Of a stretch of 64,000 nucleotides of DNA, positions 25,597 through 34,771 are shown one piece after another (positions within the stretch are counted from its first letter, which is position 1; every line of letters starts with the position of its first letter). This DNA is from Thalassospira profundimaris WP0211 (lineage in GTDB: Bacteria > Pseudomonadota > Alphaproteobacteria > Rhodospirillales > Thalassospiraceae). The stretch covers positions 221,713 to 285,712 of the forward strand of contig NZ_AMRN01000006.1 in assembly GCF_000300275.1 (NCBI RefSeq), in the 5' to 3' direction. The translations under genes were made by a program, and so were the position numbers. The notes under the pieces were generated by a model that saw only the letters and a list, made by a program, of their open reading frames with translations, did no database searches and was not told where the DNA came from.

Positions 25597-27399
25597 ATGA
25601 GCGATCAACAGGCCATCGAAACTGAAAACAAACATCCGGATCCCGAAAAGCTCTCTGCCGCTATGGCAGAGATTGCTGAGAAAAGTCAACGACTTGTGTC
25701 TGAATTCCTGGCAAAGCAGGCAGAAGATCCGGAAATATCCGACCCGGACCCGCTTAATATCGGCTCTGCCTTTGCCGAATTGACCACGCACATGATGCAA
25801 AACCCGGTCAGGCTGGTCGAAGCCCAGATGGAGCTTTGGCAGCAATATTATACGCTGTGGCACAACACCACCCTGCGTATGATGGGCGAAGAAGCCGAAC
25901 CGGTTGTCTCCCCGCAAAAGGGGGATCGTCGATTCCGCGACGAGGCGTGGGAAAACAATGAACTGTTTGATTTCATCAAGCAGTCATATTTGCTGTCTTC
26001 TCAATGGATGCAAAATGTTGTCCACGATGTGGACGGGCTTGACGATAAAACCGCCCAGAAAGTCGAATTTTACACCCGCCAATTCGTCGATGCGATTTCG
26101 CCGACCAACTTCCTGATGACCAATCCGGAAGTCATACGGACCACAATCGAATCTGGTGGTGAAAACCTGCTTAAGGGGTTGCAAAACCTTCTGGAAGACC
26201 TTGAACGCGGCAAGGGCAAACTGCAAATCCGCATGACCGATCTTGATGCCTTCAAGGTTGGCGAAAACGTCGCCACCACCGAAGGATCAGTGGTCGGCAA
26301 AACGCCGTTAATGGAACTTCTGCAATATAAGCCAAGCACCGACAAGGTTGCAAAACGCCCGCTTGTGATCGTTCCACCGTGGATCAACAAATACTACATT
26401 CTTGATCTGCGCCCGGAAAACTCCTTCATCAAATGGGCGGTTGATCAGGGCCACACGGTGTTTGTCCTGTCCTGGGTTAACCCGGACAGCGAACTTGCCG
26501 AAAAATCGTTTGAAGACTACGCCAAGGAAGGCGTTCTTGCCGCCCTTGACATGATCGAACAGGCCACCGGCGAGAAAGAAGTCAACGCCATCGGCTATTG
26601 CCTTGGCGGTACGCTTCTGGCCTCGACACTGGCTTATATGGCCAAAACCGGGGATGACCGGGTTAAATCCGCGACCTTCCTGACCACGCTGACCGATTTT
26701 GAAAAGTCGGGCGAACTTTCGGTCTTTGTTGATGACGAACAGATCAAAAGCCTTGAACACAAGATGTCCAAAGAGGGCTACCTTGATGGGCGCGATATGT
26801 CGATGTCGTTTAACATGCTGCGCGCCAATGATCTGATCTGGTCGTTTGTTGTATCCAACTACATGCTGGGCAAGGATCCGTTCCCGTTTGATCTTCTGTA
26901 TTGGAACTCCGATTCCACCCGCATGCCCAAGGCAATGCACAGCTTCTATTTGCGCAATATGTATAACAAGAACCTGTTGCGTGAACCGGGCGGCATCAAG
27001 ATCTTTGGCGAACCGATTGATCTGCGTGACATCAAAATCCCGGTCTATTTCCTTTCCACCCGCGAAGACCATATCGCACCGTGGCAGGCAACCTATGCCG
27101 GGACGCAGTTGATGTCCGGTCAGGTCAAATTCGTCCTCTCTGCATCGGGCCATATTGCCGGTGTGGTCAACCCGCCGGCGGCCAAGAAATACTGCTATTG
27201 GACCTATAACCGCAATCCGGCCAATCCCGAAGACTGGATGGCCAAGGCCGCCCAGCATGAAGGATCCTGGTGGACCGATTGGCAAAACTGGGTCGGCCGT
27301 CGTGCCGGTGGCAAGGTCGATGCCCGCAAACCCGGCGATGGCAAACTTAAGGTCATTGGCCCGGCCCCCGGCGAATATGTCAAAGTGAGCTTGTCCTGA
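25597..27399 (+). CDS. phaC: Class I poly(3-hydroxyalkanoate) synthase
   Basis: A 600-aa polymerase that joins hydroxyacyl-CoA units into PHA storage polymer at granule surfaces. The lipase-like box is GYCLGGT with nucleophile Cys335; the rest of the triad is Asp491 (STREDHIAPW) and His519 (SGHIAGVV). The length is typical of class I. The start ATG 25597 (MSDQQAIETE) follows AAGGGAATG; an in-frame ATG at 25531 has no ribosome site. phaA, phaB and phasin genes are not in the window. A strong terminator follows. Confidence 0.96.
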   Translation: MSDQQAIETENKHPDPEKLSAAMAEIAEKSQRLVSEFLAKQAEDPEISDPDPLNIGSAFAELTTHMMQNPVRLVEAQMELWQQYYTLWHNTTLRMMGEEAEPVVSPQKGDRRFRDEAWENNELFDFIKQSYLLSSQWMQNVVHDVDGLDDKTAQKVEFYTRQFVDAISPTNFLMTNPEVIRTTIESGGENLLKGLQNLLEDLERGKGKLQIRMTDLDAFKVGENVATTEGSVVGKTPLMELLQYKPSTDKVAKRPLVIVPPWINKYYILDLRPENSFIKWAVDQGHTVFVLSWVNPDSELAEKSFEDYAKEGVLAALDMIEQATGEKEVNAIGYCLGGTLLASTLAYMAKTGDDRVKSATFLTTLTDFEKSGELSVFVDDEQIKSLEHKMSKEGYLDGRDMSMSFNMLRANDLIWSFVVSNYMLGKDPFPFDLLYWNSDSTRMPKAMHSFYLRNMYNKNLLREPGGIKIFGEPIDLRDIKIPVYFLSTREDHIAPWQATYAGTQLMSGQVKFVLSASGHIAGVVNPPAAKKYCYWTYNRNPANPEDWMAKAAQHEGSWWTDWQNWVGRRAGGKVDARKPGDGKLKVIGPAPGEYVKVSLS

Positions 27400-27430
27400 T
27401 CTGATCGCAGACCACCCTGACACATTTTCA

Positions 27431-27463
27431 CGGTCTGCCATCGCGGCAGACCGTTTTCTTTTA
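27431..27463 (+). terminator. Intrinsic terminator of phaC
   Basis: A perfect 9-bp stem CGGTCTGCC / GGCAGACCG with a 5-base loop is followed by TTTTCTTTT, 32 bp after the phaC stop. Confidence 0.92.
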
Positions 27464-27485
27464 TCCGAATAGATCCAAGGGAATA

Positions 27486-28361
27486 ATGATGGCCCACACA
27501 ATCGGCTTTCTTGGCGCTGGCCGCATGGCATCGGCGATGATCAAACGCCTGCTTTCAAAGGGATATGACATCAAGGTCTGGAACAGAAATAAAACCAAAC
27601 TTGAACCGCTTGTTACCCTTGGCGCAGTCGCCTGCGACACACCGGCAATGGCCGCCAAAGATGTCGATACCGTGATTTCATTTATGTCTGATGACGCAGC
27701 AGCACGATCTGTTTGGCTGGGCGATGATGGTGCGCTGGCCGCCATGAGCAAAGACAGCATTGCGATTGAATGCTCCACCCTGTCGCACGCCTTTGTGCTT
27801 GAACTTTCAAAAACAATCGAGGCTGCGGGTGTTCGATATGTTGATAGCCCGGTAACGGGCATTCCCGCCGATGTTGAGGCGGGCAACACCATCTTTTTGA
27901 TCGGAGCCGCGCCTGAAACCCTTGACCGCATCACCCCGATCCTCAATGACACCGGCAAAAAGACCATTCATTTCGGCCCGATCGAATCCGGCACGGTTTA
28001 CAAGCTGATGCACAACTTGCTCGGCGCTGTTCACATTGCCGCCGCCGCCGAATTGGTTGCGGTCGCGCAAAAGGCAGGGCTCGATGGTCAAACAGTTGCA
28101 GATACCTTTGCCATTGGCGCAAATGCCAGTGGCTCCGGCCTTATGACCGTTCCCGGTATGGTCAGTGGCAATCATCACGAAAACATCCACTTCACCAATG
28201 CCTTGCGCGCCAAGGACGCATCCTATGCCCTTGCGCTTGTAAAGGCCCTCGGCATGTCGACACCCGTTGGCCAAAGTGCGTATGACGTCTTTGAAAAGGC
28301 AACAAAGTCCGGCCTTGGCGACCTGGCGCAAAGTGCGGTGATTGAAACGCTGAAAGCCTAG
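27486..28361 (+). CDS. Beta-hydroxyacid dehydrogenase (3-hydroxyisobutyrate dehydrogenase-like)
   Basis: A 291-aa NAD(P)-dependent oxidoreductase of the HIBADH/6PGDH family. The nucleotide-binding motif is GFLGAGRMASAM at residues 7-18. The substrate loop reads DSPVTGIPADVEAG (family form DAPVSGG...), and the catalytic lysine is in VYKLMHNLLG near 173. An all-helical C-terminal domain follows. Substrates could include 3-hydroxyisobutyrate, tartronate semialdehyde or succinic semialdehyde. It begins 86 bp after phaC beyond a terminator. Its TAG overlaps the stop of the convergent peroxidase gene in a shared CTAG. Confidence 0.88.
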   Translation: MMAHTIGFLGAGRMASAMIKRLLSKGYDIKVWNRNKTKLEPLVTLGAVACDTPAMAAKDVDTVISFMSDDAAARSVWLGDDGALAAMSKDSIAIECSTLSHAFVLELSKTIEAAGVRYVDSPVTGIPADVEAGNTIFLIGAAPETLDRITPILNDTGKKTIHFGPIESGTVYKLMHNLLGAVHIAAAAELVAVAQKAGLDGQTVADTFAIGANASGSGLMTVPGMVSGNHHENIHFTNALRAKDASYALALVKALGMSTPVGQSAYDVFEKATKSGLGDLAQSAVIETLKA

Positions 28362-29635
28362 TTTGCTTTGGCCGCCTGCTGCTGTTCCAAAAGCGGTTCA
28401 TAGCGCGTGTCGGTCAATGTCTTGAGGAAGGCGACAATGGCATCGATGCGCTTTTCATCAAGGGCATCGCCCTGCTCAAGCTCTTTAAGTGAAATGGTTT
28501 CGGCCACTTCCGGCTCGCCCCACGGCTTGTCGGTTTCCGGGTTGGTCTGATTGATCTCGGACTTGCTGTTATATTTGTTATAGAAGCGAACCACCGTCTC
28601 AAGATCGGCAAAGACCCCGTTATGCATATAGGGCCCTGTCACCGCGACATTGCGCAGTGACGGGGTTTTGTATTTGCCGCGATAGGCCGGGTCGTCGATG
28701 GCGGCGTTATCGAGCAACCCGTTATCGGTAAATCCGACATCCTTGCGGACCGCATCGCGCGTTACGACATTGCGCGGCACGCCGATATTGTGGAATTCGT
28801 AATTGGTGAAGGTCTCGCCTTCGGCTGTCGGGCTGGTTTTCATCATGTGGCAGGTATTGCAATTGGTAAATTGCTGCGAAAAGAACAGGACACGGCCCAA
28901 TTCTTCCTCGGGCGTCATTTTGTATTCGCCGCGCAGGAAGCGGTCATATTTGCTATCGAACGGTGCGAACTCATCACCTTCTTCAAACGCGGCAATCGCC
29001 TTTGTCATCGCGCCATATGCATCATCCGCATCCGACCAGACATCATCACCGAACAACGCCTTGAAGCCTGCGACATAGTCGTCGTCCTCGCGCAGACGCG
29101 CAACCACACTGGCCTTGTCCGGCATCCCCATCTCAATCGGATTGAGCGGCGGGCCACCGGCCTGCTCGGCCAGATCCATCGCCCGCCCATCCCAGAACTG
29201 GCCCCCAACCGCAACACCATCTTCGCGCACATGAAATGGCGGGGAGAATTTGGCATAGCTTGCGGTCGGCGCATTACGATCGCCAAGGCTTTCGCCATCA
29301 TCGCCCAATGAAAACGCCCCGCTTGCAACATCAACCCGCGGATCACGGAACCCCGTTGATGGATCGTGACAGGTGGCGCAGGACATGGTGCGATTGGCTG
29401 AAAGGTTGGTATCGAAATAAAGTGCCTCACCCAGGCTGGCCAGATTGTCAAAGGGTGACTGCGCCACGGCGGCCGTCGCAACTTCCGACACCCTTGCCGT
29501 GTTGCGATGTCCTGCATCGGCAAGCCGATGCAGCATCGCCGACGCATCTTCCGCCAAGGCGGAACTGGCCGCAAAGCAGCCCACAAGGGCGAAAACAGAG
29601 GTTAGATGCAGTGACGAACGAAGATTGTGGGGCAT
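28358..29635 (-). CDS. Di-haem cytochrome c peroxidase / MauG-family protein
   Basis: A 425-aa periplasmic protein with a signal peptide ending near residue 28 (AASSALAED). Two c-type haem motifs are present: CATCH at residues 86-90 and CNTCH at 259-263. The segment after the second haem holds PSLRNVAVTGPYMHNG, a hallmark of bacterial di-haem peroxidases and MauG. It would reduce hydrogen peroxide with electrons from a small cytochrome, or modify a partner protein; the sequence does not decide between these. ATG 29635 (MPHNLRSS) gives a proper signal peptide. Confidence 0.92.
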   Translation of the reverse strand: MPHNLRSSLHLTSVFALVGCFAASSALAEDASAMLHRLADAGHRNTARVSEVATAAVAQSPFDNLASLGEALYFDTNLSANRTMSCATCHDPSTGFRDPRVDVASGAFSLGDDGESLGDRNAPTASYAKFSPPFHVREDGVAVGGQFWDGRAMDLAEQAGGPPLNPIEMGMPDKASVVARLREDDDYVAGFKALFGDDVWSDADDAYGAMTKAIAAFEEGDEFAPFDSKYDRFLRGEYKMTPEEELGRVLFFSQQFTNCNTCHMMKTSPTAEGETFTNYEFHNIGVPRNVVTRDAVRKDVGFTDNGLLDNAAIDDPAYRGKYKTPSLRNVAVTGPYMHNGVFADLETVVRFYNKYNSKSEINQTNPETDKPWGEPEVAETISLKELEQGDALDEKRIDAIVAFLKTLTDTRYEPLLEQQQAAKAN

Positions 29636-29862
29636 CGAAAACACTTTGATTTGGTCAATTATCGGATGAGGGTCAAGCAATCGCTCAATCGCGAACGCTT
29701 TTCATTTACACCCACACAATTGCTCCTTGCCTTGATCAAAGTCAATGGCTGGCTGCCTTTGGTTTCCTTCACATTCGTTTATTCAAACGCGCATCGACCA
29801 AAACCGGCATCCCAGGACATCAGTCCAGATGATCGCTGACCCGCGTGCATTGCTGATGGATA

Positions 29863-30390
29863 TTATGCCAGGTCCTCGGGGACTGATTTGACATATTCCT
29901 GCGCCAGATCGGCATAGCGATCTGCCGACACCTTGAAGAACTCGATTTCTTCCTGCGTCAGATTCCGCACCTTGCGCGCCGGAACACCGGCCCAAAGTTC
30001 GCCGGCTGGAATGCGTTTCCCCGGTGCCAAAAGCGCATTGGCACCCAGCATCCCGCCCTGCTCAATCACGCAACCATCCATCACGGTTGCACCCATGCCG
30101 ACAAAGCTTCGATCTTCAAGCGTGCAGGCATGAATGATCGCCGAATGGCCAATGGTGACGTCATCGCCGATATAGGTGCCGAACTTGCCCTTGGCGACAT
30201 GCACCATGGTCAGGTCCTGAATATTTGTACGCGATCCAATACGGATTTCATGTACATCGCCACGAATGACACAGCCAAACCAGATGCCGGTTTCAGCCCC
30301 GATTTCAACATCACCAATGATCGTCGCATTGGGGGCAATGAAGGCGGTTTCATCAATGGTGGGCTTCACCCCGCGATAGGACAAACGCAT
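29863..30390 (-). CDS. Gamma-carbonic anhydrase family protein
   Basis: A 175-aa left-handed beta-helix protein of hexapeptide repeats (I-G-x-x-x-x type). Metal-binding histidines of the family are visible as His64 (MVHVAKG), His82 (IGHSAIIH) and His87. This is the YrdA/PaaY-type group, where carbonic anhydrase activity is proven only for some members. AAAGGTCC precedes ATG 30390; the ORF extension upstream is not needed. It stands alone between a di-haem peroxidase and argC. Confidence 0.9.
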   Translation of the reverse strand: MRLSYRGVKPTIDETAFIAPNATIIGDVEIGAETGIWFGCVIRGDVHEIRIGSRTNIQDLTMVHVAKGKFGTYIGDDVTIGHSAIIHACTLEDRSFVGMGATVMDGCVIEQGGMLGANALLAPGKRIPAGELWAGVPARKVRNLTQEEIEFFKVSADRYADLAQEYVKSVPEDLA

Positions 30391-30512
30391 GCTATGGGAC
30401 CTTTCACAAACTGGCATTCAATGAGTTGCCCTCAGTTTAAAGTTGATCCGGCCGACATGAAAGCCCGCTTTGGCAAAATTCGGCCATTGCCCGATAAGCT
30501 TAGCCGATAACG

Positions 30513-30542
30513 AAAAAGGCGGAACCAGATGGCTCCGCCTTT
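30513..30542 (-). terminator. Intrinsic terminator of argC
   Basis: A 9-bp stem AAAGGCGGA / TCCGCCTTT with a 10-base loop; the minus strand continues with T residues. It lies 23 bp after the argC stop. Confidence 0.92.
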
Positions 30543-30564
30543 AACTTATTGTTCGCCGGTTCGC

Positions 30565-31611
30565 TTACGGGAAAAGCGGCTCGATCTCAAGCCCCATGGT
30601 TTCGGGCAAGCCCAGCATGACGTTCATGTTCTGAACCGCCTGACCGGATGCGCCTTTGACAAGGTTGTCTTCGACCGCAACAATAATCACACGGCCCGGC
30701 ACACGATCCTTGACCACGCCCATCAGGACATAGTTGGATCCACGCACATGTCGGGTCTGCGGCGTGACACCGAATGGCAGAACGCGCACAAACGGCTCAT
30801 CGGCAAACCGCTTTTCAAGGGCGGCCTGAATGTCCTCGGCCGTGGTGCCGTTGGTCATTTTGACGTAGATGCTTTCAAGGATACCGCGGCTCATCGGCAT
30901 CAGGTGCGGTGAAAAGTTCACCACAACATCACTGCCGCACGCCCAGGCAAGGCCCTGCTCGATCTCTGGCGCATGGCGGTGCCCACCGGTGCCATAGGCA
31001 TGAATGCCTTCGGTGACTTCGGCATAAAGCGTCATTTCCTTGGGCGAACGGCCGGCACCCGTCACACCGGATTTGGCATCAATGATGATGTCTTCAGCAT
31101 GGACAAGCTTGCCTTCCAGAAGCGGCGTCAGTGCAAGCTGCACCGGTGTCGGATAACAGCCCGGATTGGCAACAACGCGTGCCTTTTTGATCTTTTCACG
31201 GTGCAGTTCGGTCAGGCCATAAACCACTTCTTTCTGCAGGTCCTGTGCGGCATGTTCCGCGCCATACCATTCCTTGTAGGTCGCCGGATCAAACAGGCGG
31301 AAGTCGGCCGACAGATCGACGACCTTTACATGCTCAGGCAGACCGGCAATGACTTCCTGTGTCGTGCCATGCGGCAGCGCACAGAAAATCAGATCGACGG
31401 TCGACCAGTCAGCCTCGGCTATCGAGATCATGGTCGGCAGTTTGATGTGGGCAAGATGGGGGAAAACTTCCCCGAACGGACGTCCGGCACGTCGGTCTGC
31501 GGTCAACAGGGTAATTTCCGAAGCTTCGTGATGCGCAAGAATGCGAACCAGTTCCGCCCCGGTATAGCCACTGGCACCGAGAATTCCGACTTTGACCTTA
31601 ACGTCGCTCAT
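30565..31611 (-). CDS. argC: N-acetyl-gamma-glutamyl-phosphate reductase
   Basis: A 348-aa enzyme making N-acetylglutamate semialdehyde in arginine biosynthesis. The NADP-binding motif GILGASGYTGAEL is at residues 9-21. The catalytic cysteine is Cys152 in VANPGCYPTPVQLAL, and the GGHRHAPEIEQ segment lies near 215. The length fits type 1 ArgC. The start ATG 31611 (MSDVKVKVG) is preceded by AGGAATTG; the 30-residue upstream extension has no support. It has its own terminator. Confidence 0.97.
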   Translation of the reverse strand: MSDVKVKVGILGASGYTGAELVRILAHHEASEITLLTADRRAGRPFGEVFPHLAHIKLPTMISIAEADWSTVDLIFCALPHGTTQEVIAGLPEHVKVVDLSADFRLFDPATYKEWYGAEHAAQDLQKEVVYGLTELHREKIKKARVVANPGCYPTPVQLALTPLLEGKLVHAEDIIIDAKSGVTGAGRSPKEMTLYAEVTEGIHAYGTGGHRHAPEIEQGLAWACGSDVVVNFSPHLMPMSRGILESIYVKMTNGTTAEDIQAALEKRFADEPFVRVLPFGVTPQTRHVRGSNYVLMGVVKDRVPGRVIIVAVEDNLVKGASGQAVQNMNVMLGLPETMGLEIEPLFP

Positions 31612-31774
31612 TTCAATTCCTACTCCATATTTAGCACCTGCTCGAAAACAGGCATTGATAACGCCCGGATGTTGGCAAACAAGCCCCGCAGATGCAAGCA
31701 ATTAGGAGGAAAATACCCCTTTACGATTTGCAATATTCCCATGCGCTTTGGTCATGGTTGCAAATCATTGCACC

Positions 31775-33121
31775 CTATTTCTTCCGCGCACGGCGTACGG
31801 TATCGGGACAGGCGCGCGCATCCTCGGGCAAAACGGTATAGAATTTCTCGATCTTCTCGTATGCCGTGGGGCTTGCAACGGGATAGCTTGCAACGTAGCG
31901 CGCGTCAGACAGCCCAAAGTCACTGGCCTTTAGCCCGGATCGTTGTAGCCACATGCGCCGATGAGCATCCGACACAACGACATCCGGGTCATCAACCAGA
32001 AAAATTGCATCGCGCGCCAGCCGGTCATTGTATTTGTGATGCGTTGGCAACCATGCGGCCAGTTGTTTGCGCAGCTCACCCGGGCTTGGCACATTGCGCG
32101 TGCGGGTGACGAATTTTGTCATGCGATCAACAAGGTCGCTGATATCGCCGGGTGGCACCGATCCATGCGTTGCACGGTCAATGAAAAAGGCCAGATCAAT
32201 CTCGGTCGGATCGCGATTTATCACCGGTTTCAGGGCGTTATACAATTTGAAAAATCGCGCTATTTTACCCCCATCGGCATTGGCCGCGTCATATACCCGG
32301 TGGTAGGCCGCCTGCACCTCATACCGCGCGCCATAGTCGGCAAAGCGTTTTTCGAAGGCAGTACGCTTACGCTCATTGACCCAAATCGCGCAAAGTATAT
32401 CAAACGCCGCGTCATTGTTGCCAAGTGCCAGGCGATGCATATCCTCGGTAAACGGGCCAAAGACGTTTTGCAGCAATCCGGGATTGGCGCGCTCGGCGGC
32501 AAACAGAATTTGCTGGATTTCCGCCCCTGCCCCGGCAGTTGCCCCGCGTGGTCCCCATGTCAGATAGGCGCGCGGGTCATTGGTATGGCAATAAGGATCA
32601 CCTTCCAGAAAGGTCTTGCCGCTGCGGGGATTTCTCGACTGACAGAAATTGAACTGGATGACGTCGTAGTCCGTGCCCTCCAACGCAAAGGTCAGGTGGT
32701 TAGCCCGCGTGATCGCATCAGGTGGTGGCAGCTGGGCTGGCATCAATAACCGCCAAACCCCGACCGTGATTGCCCCGTAACTTTCGGCCCCGACTGCAGC
32801 CCGAACAGCCGCATTTAGGCAAGGTTGCAGATCAATGATCGCCTGCCGCGTCTTCGTCCCGACAACCCCGTCCGGCGCGCCATAGCTACCGGCCGATTTG
32901 CCCGCACAGTTTGCCGCCTGCGCAAAAAGCCGTTCCTGAAACACCGCCGCCGCGCCATATCGCCCCAAGGTCAGCGCCCGGTTTTCAAACCGGTACAGGA
33001 CCTGTGACAGGTTCTCAGCTGTTGCCGGAAGCACAGCCCCAAAGGCAATGATGCAGACAAGCGCAAACATGGCACCGGCACGGCACGCTGCAACGTTGAT
33101 ACGCGTGTGTGCTCGGAGCAT
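31775..33121 (-). CDS. Exported protein with peptidoglycan-binding-like segment
   Basis: A 448-aa protein of unknown function. A signal peptide is clear (hydrophobic 18-33, cleavage likely after ATA, residue 35). Residues 83-98 (PDGVVGTKTRQAIIDL) resemble the core of peptidoglycan-binding domain 1. The remainder is helical with several Cys (for example FNFCQSRNP, GDPYCHTNDP) that could form disulfides. A catalytic domain is not recognised. The start follows TAAGG and lies 11 bp after the glycosyltransferase-like gene, so it may be the last gene of the sugar cluster, perhaps linked to surface-polymer assembly. That link is from position only. Confidence 0.7.
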   Translation of the reverse strand: MLRAHTRINVAACRAGAMFALVCIIAFGAVLPATAENLSQVLYRFENRALTLGRYGAAAVFQERLFAQAANCAGKSAGSYGAPDGVVGTKTRQAIIDLQPCLNAAVRAAVGAESYGAITVGVWRLLMPAQLPPPDAITRANHLTFALEGTDYDVIQFNFCQSRNPRSGKTFLEGDPYCHTNDPRAYLTWGPRGATAGAGAEIQQILFAAERANPGLLQNVFGPFTEDMHRLALGNNDAAFDILCAIWVNERKRTAFEKRFADYGARYEVQAAYHRVYDAANADGGKIARFFKLYNALKPVINRDPTEIDLAFFIDRATHGSVPPGDISDLVDRMTKFVTRTRNVPSPGELRKQLAAWLPTHHKYNDRLARDAIFLVDDPDVVVSDAHRRMWLQRSGLKASDFGLSDARYVASYPVASPTAYEKIEKFYTVLPEDARACPDTVRRARKK

Positions 33122-33132
33122 GTCGGTAAGCC

Positions 33133-33990
33133 TTAGTGAGTGAATTCCAGAAGGGGTTTGGTGAATTCGACCTGCGGATATTTGATGAGGCTGTTTAACG
33201 CGCGGCGCTGCAATGCCTTGCGTTTGGTCGTGTCGGCAACCAAGTCACACACCGCATCCACCAAACCGGCATAGGGCACATCGATGACCCCTTTGCGGAA
33301 ACGATCCTCAATCACTGTTTCCGGGTTTACTTCCGCGACGACCGCCTTGGCATTGGTCAAAAGGTAGGAGACACGGACGATTTCAAAAATCTGGCTCTCA
33401 TAGAAGTGGTGGTTCAGGATGACTTTTGACCGCGCGATCCACTGATCACGTTCCTTGCCATAAACCCCCATCAGGACCTTCAGGTTAAGCCCCTTGGCTT
33501 CAATCTGGTTTAGGATGTCGCGCCGGCGCTCATTAATCGACCCATAGAACAGAACGTCAATATCCTGTTCGACAGTAATATCGATCCGCTGCAGTTCTTT
33601 CTGGAAGCCAATCGGCAAGTAGCGGACCTTTTCAGCCCCCAGCGCCTTGATGACCTCGATATTGGCCGGGCTGTAGTCCCAGATTTCAAGACCAGACTCA
33701 AACCAGCCTGTCAGTTGCTCCCGCCATTTCTCTCCAACACCTGTGAGCTGCTCGGTATTAAGGATAATTGTTCCCTCTGGCACGGCGCGCAGAGCCGAAA
33801 CATCAAGCAAATGCGCCCCGACAATCACGTTCACGCCACCTTGCACAAACTGATTGGTCTGGATCTGCGCCGGATGCCCCGCCTCGCGGATCGAATACAT
33901 CAAAAGCTCGGCCAACTCCGCAAACGCCAGTGAATGAATGTAACCCGGAGGCTGGACGATGCAGACATTGTAGAGTTTCTCAGTATTCAT
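33133..33990 (-). CDS. Glycosyltransferase-like protein (sugar cluster)
   Basis: A 285-aa cytoplasmic protein that resembles GT-B type glycosyltransferases lacking a full N-terminal domain. It begins with a strand PPGYIHSLAFAELAE, has a middle strand DIDVLFYGSINERRRDIL (near 142-159), and carries an acidic region ILNHHFYESQIFEIVRVSYL like the nucleotide-sugar site of GT1-like enzymes. The specific donor and acceptor are unknown. ATG 33990 was chosen over an in-frame TTG two codons upstream. The preceding gene ends 33 bp before the start. Confidence 0.6.
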   Translation of the reverse strand: MNTEKLYNVCIVQPPGYIHSLAFAELAELLMYSIREAGHPAQIQTNQFVQGGVNVIVGAHLLDVSALRAVPEGTIILNTEQLTGVGEKWREQLTGWFESGLEIWDYSPANIEVIKALGAEKVRYLPIGFQKELQRIDITVEQDIDVLFYGSINERRRDILNQIEAKGLNLKVLMGVYGKERDQWIARSKVILNHHFYESQIFEIVRVSYLLTNAKAVVAEVNPETVIEDRFRKGVIDVPYAGLVDAVCDLVADTTKRKALQRRALNSLIKYPQVEFTKPLLEFTH

Positions 33991-34023
33991 AACCAAAAAT
34001 CTTTTCTGTTTAAATTGTTAGCT

Positions 34024-34755
34024 TTAGCTGGCTGTGCGCTTGAGATATCCATCCGGCGCAACACTAATCAGAATCTTGTCTGAGATGGCCTGGTCGATTT
34101 CAAACTCGGGGTGAGTTTTCAAATATTCCCAAACCGCTGTTTTCGGATTGTCCCCAACACCCCAAGGGCGATCAGGAAATGCATCATTTGAGAGATCTTC
34201 AACCACTGTATCAAAGACGACGCAGTAACTCTCGACACTAACCAGCGGCGCGTAAAGTTTTAGTTCTGATAAAACATGGTCATGGGTATGGTTGCTGTCG
34301 AGCACAACCAGAATTTTCGAATAGTTTGCAGTGACCTTCTTTACCTTGGAGAAGATTTCATCCGAAATACTGGATCCTTCCAGCATTTCAATCCTTGGAT
34401 ACATGGGATGTGCTTCGATGGCCTTACGGTTATGGGCACGAATATCAATATCAACGCCCAGAACTTTTCGCTTTGGCTTGGAAGGATCAAGCATCTCACC
34501 GTTCAGTACTGCTTCCGACATTTCCAAAAGCGCCAACATTGAAGCGCTAAAAATCAAGGACCCGCCGTGTGCAATGCCGGTTTCAATGATCAAATCCGGC
34601 TTCACCGTCCAAATCAACTCCTGCAGGGCACATATATCCTGCGGATACTGTATGATCGGCCTTCCAAGCCATTCAAAATTATAAGAATATCGTTCCGATA
34701 TAGACTCCCGCATAAACACATCAGCAGCATTTTTCAACGTATTGGATTTTTCCAT
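34024..34755 (-). CDS. CmcI / cephalosporin hydroxylase-family protein
   Basis: A 243-aa protein of the CmcI family, whose members in antibiotic and polysaccharide clusters are SAM-dependent O-methyltransferases or hydroxylase partners. Visible marks are a Rossmann-like DLIIETGIAHGGSLIFSAS near 55-73, KVLGVDIDIRAHNR near 97-110 and VVLDSNHTHDHVLSEL near 152-167, containing the candidate metal-binding DxxHxH residues. In this place it probably methylates a sugar hydroxyl. The start ATG 34755 was preferred; a longer version from TTG 34794 would overlap the upstream gene. Spacing to the upstream gene is 16 bp. Confidence 0.75.
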   Translation of the reverse strand: MEKSNTLKNAADVFMRESISERYSYNFEWLGRPIIQYPQDICALQELIWTVKPDLIIETGIAHGGSLIFSASMLALLEMSEAVLNGEMLDPSKPKRKVLGVDIDIRAHNRKAIEAHPMYPRIEMLEGSSISDEIFSKVKKVTANYSKILVVLDSNHTHDHVLSELKLYAPLVSVESYCVVFDTVVEDLSNDAFPDRPWGVGDNPKTAVWEYLKTHPEFEIDQAISDKILISVAPDGYLKRTAS

Positions 34756-34771
34756 TTTTGCGGACCCGCCT

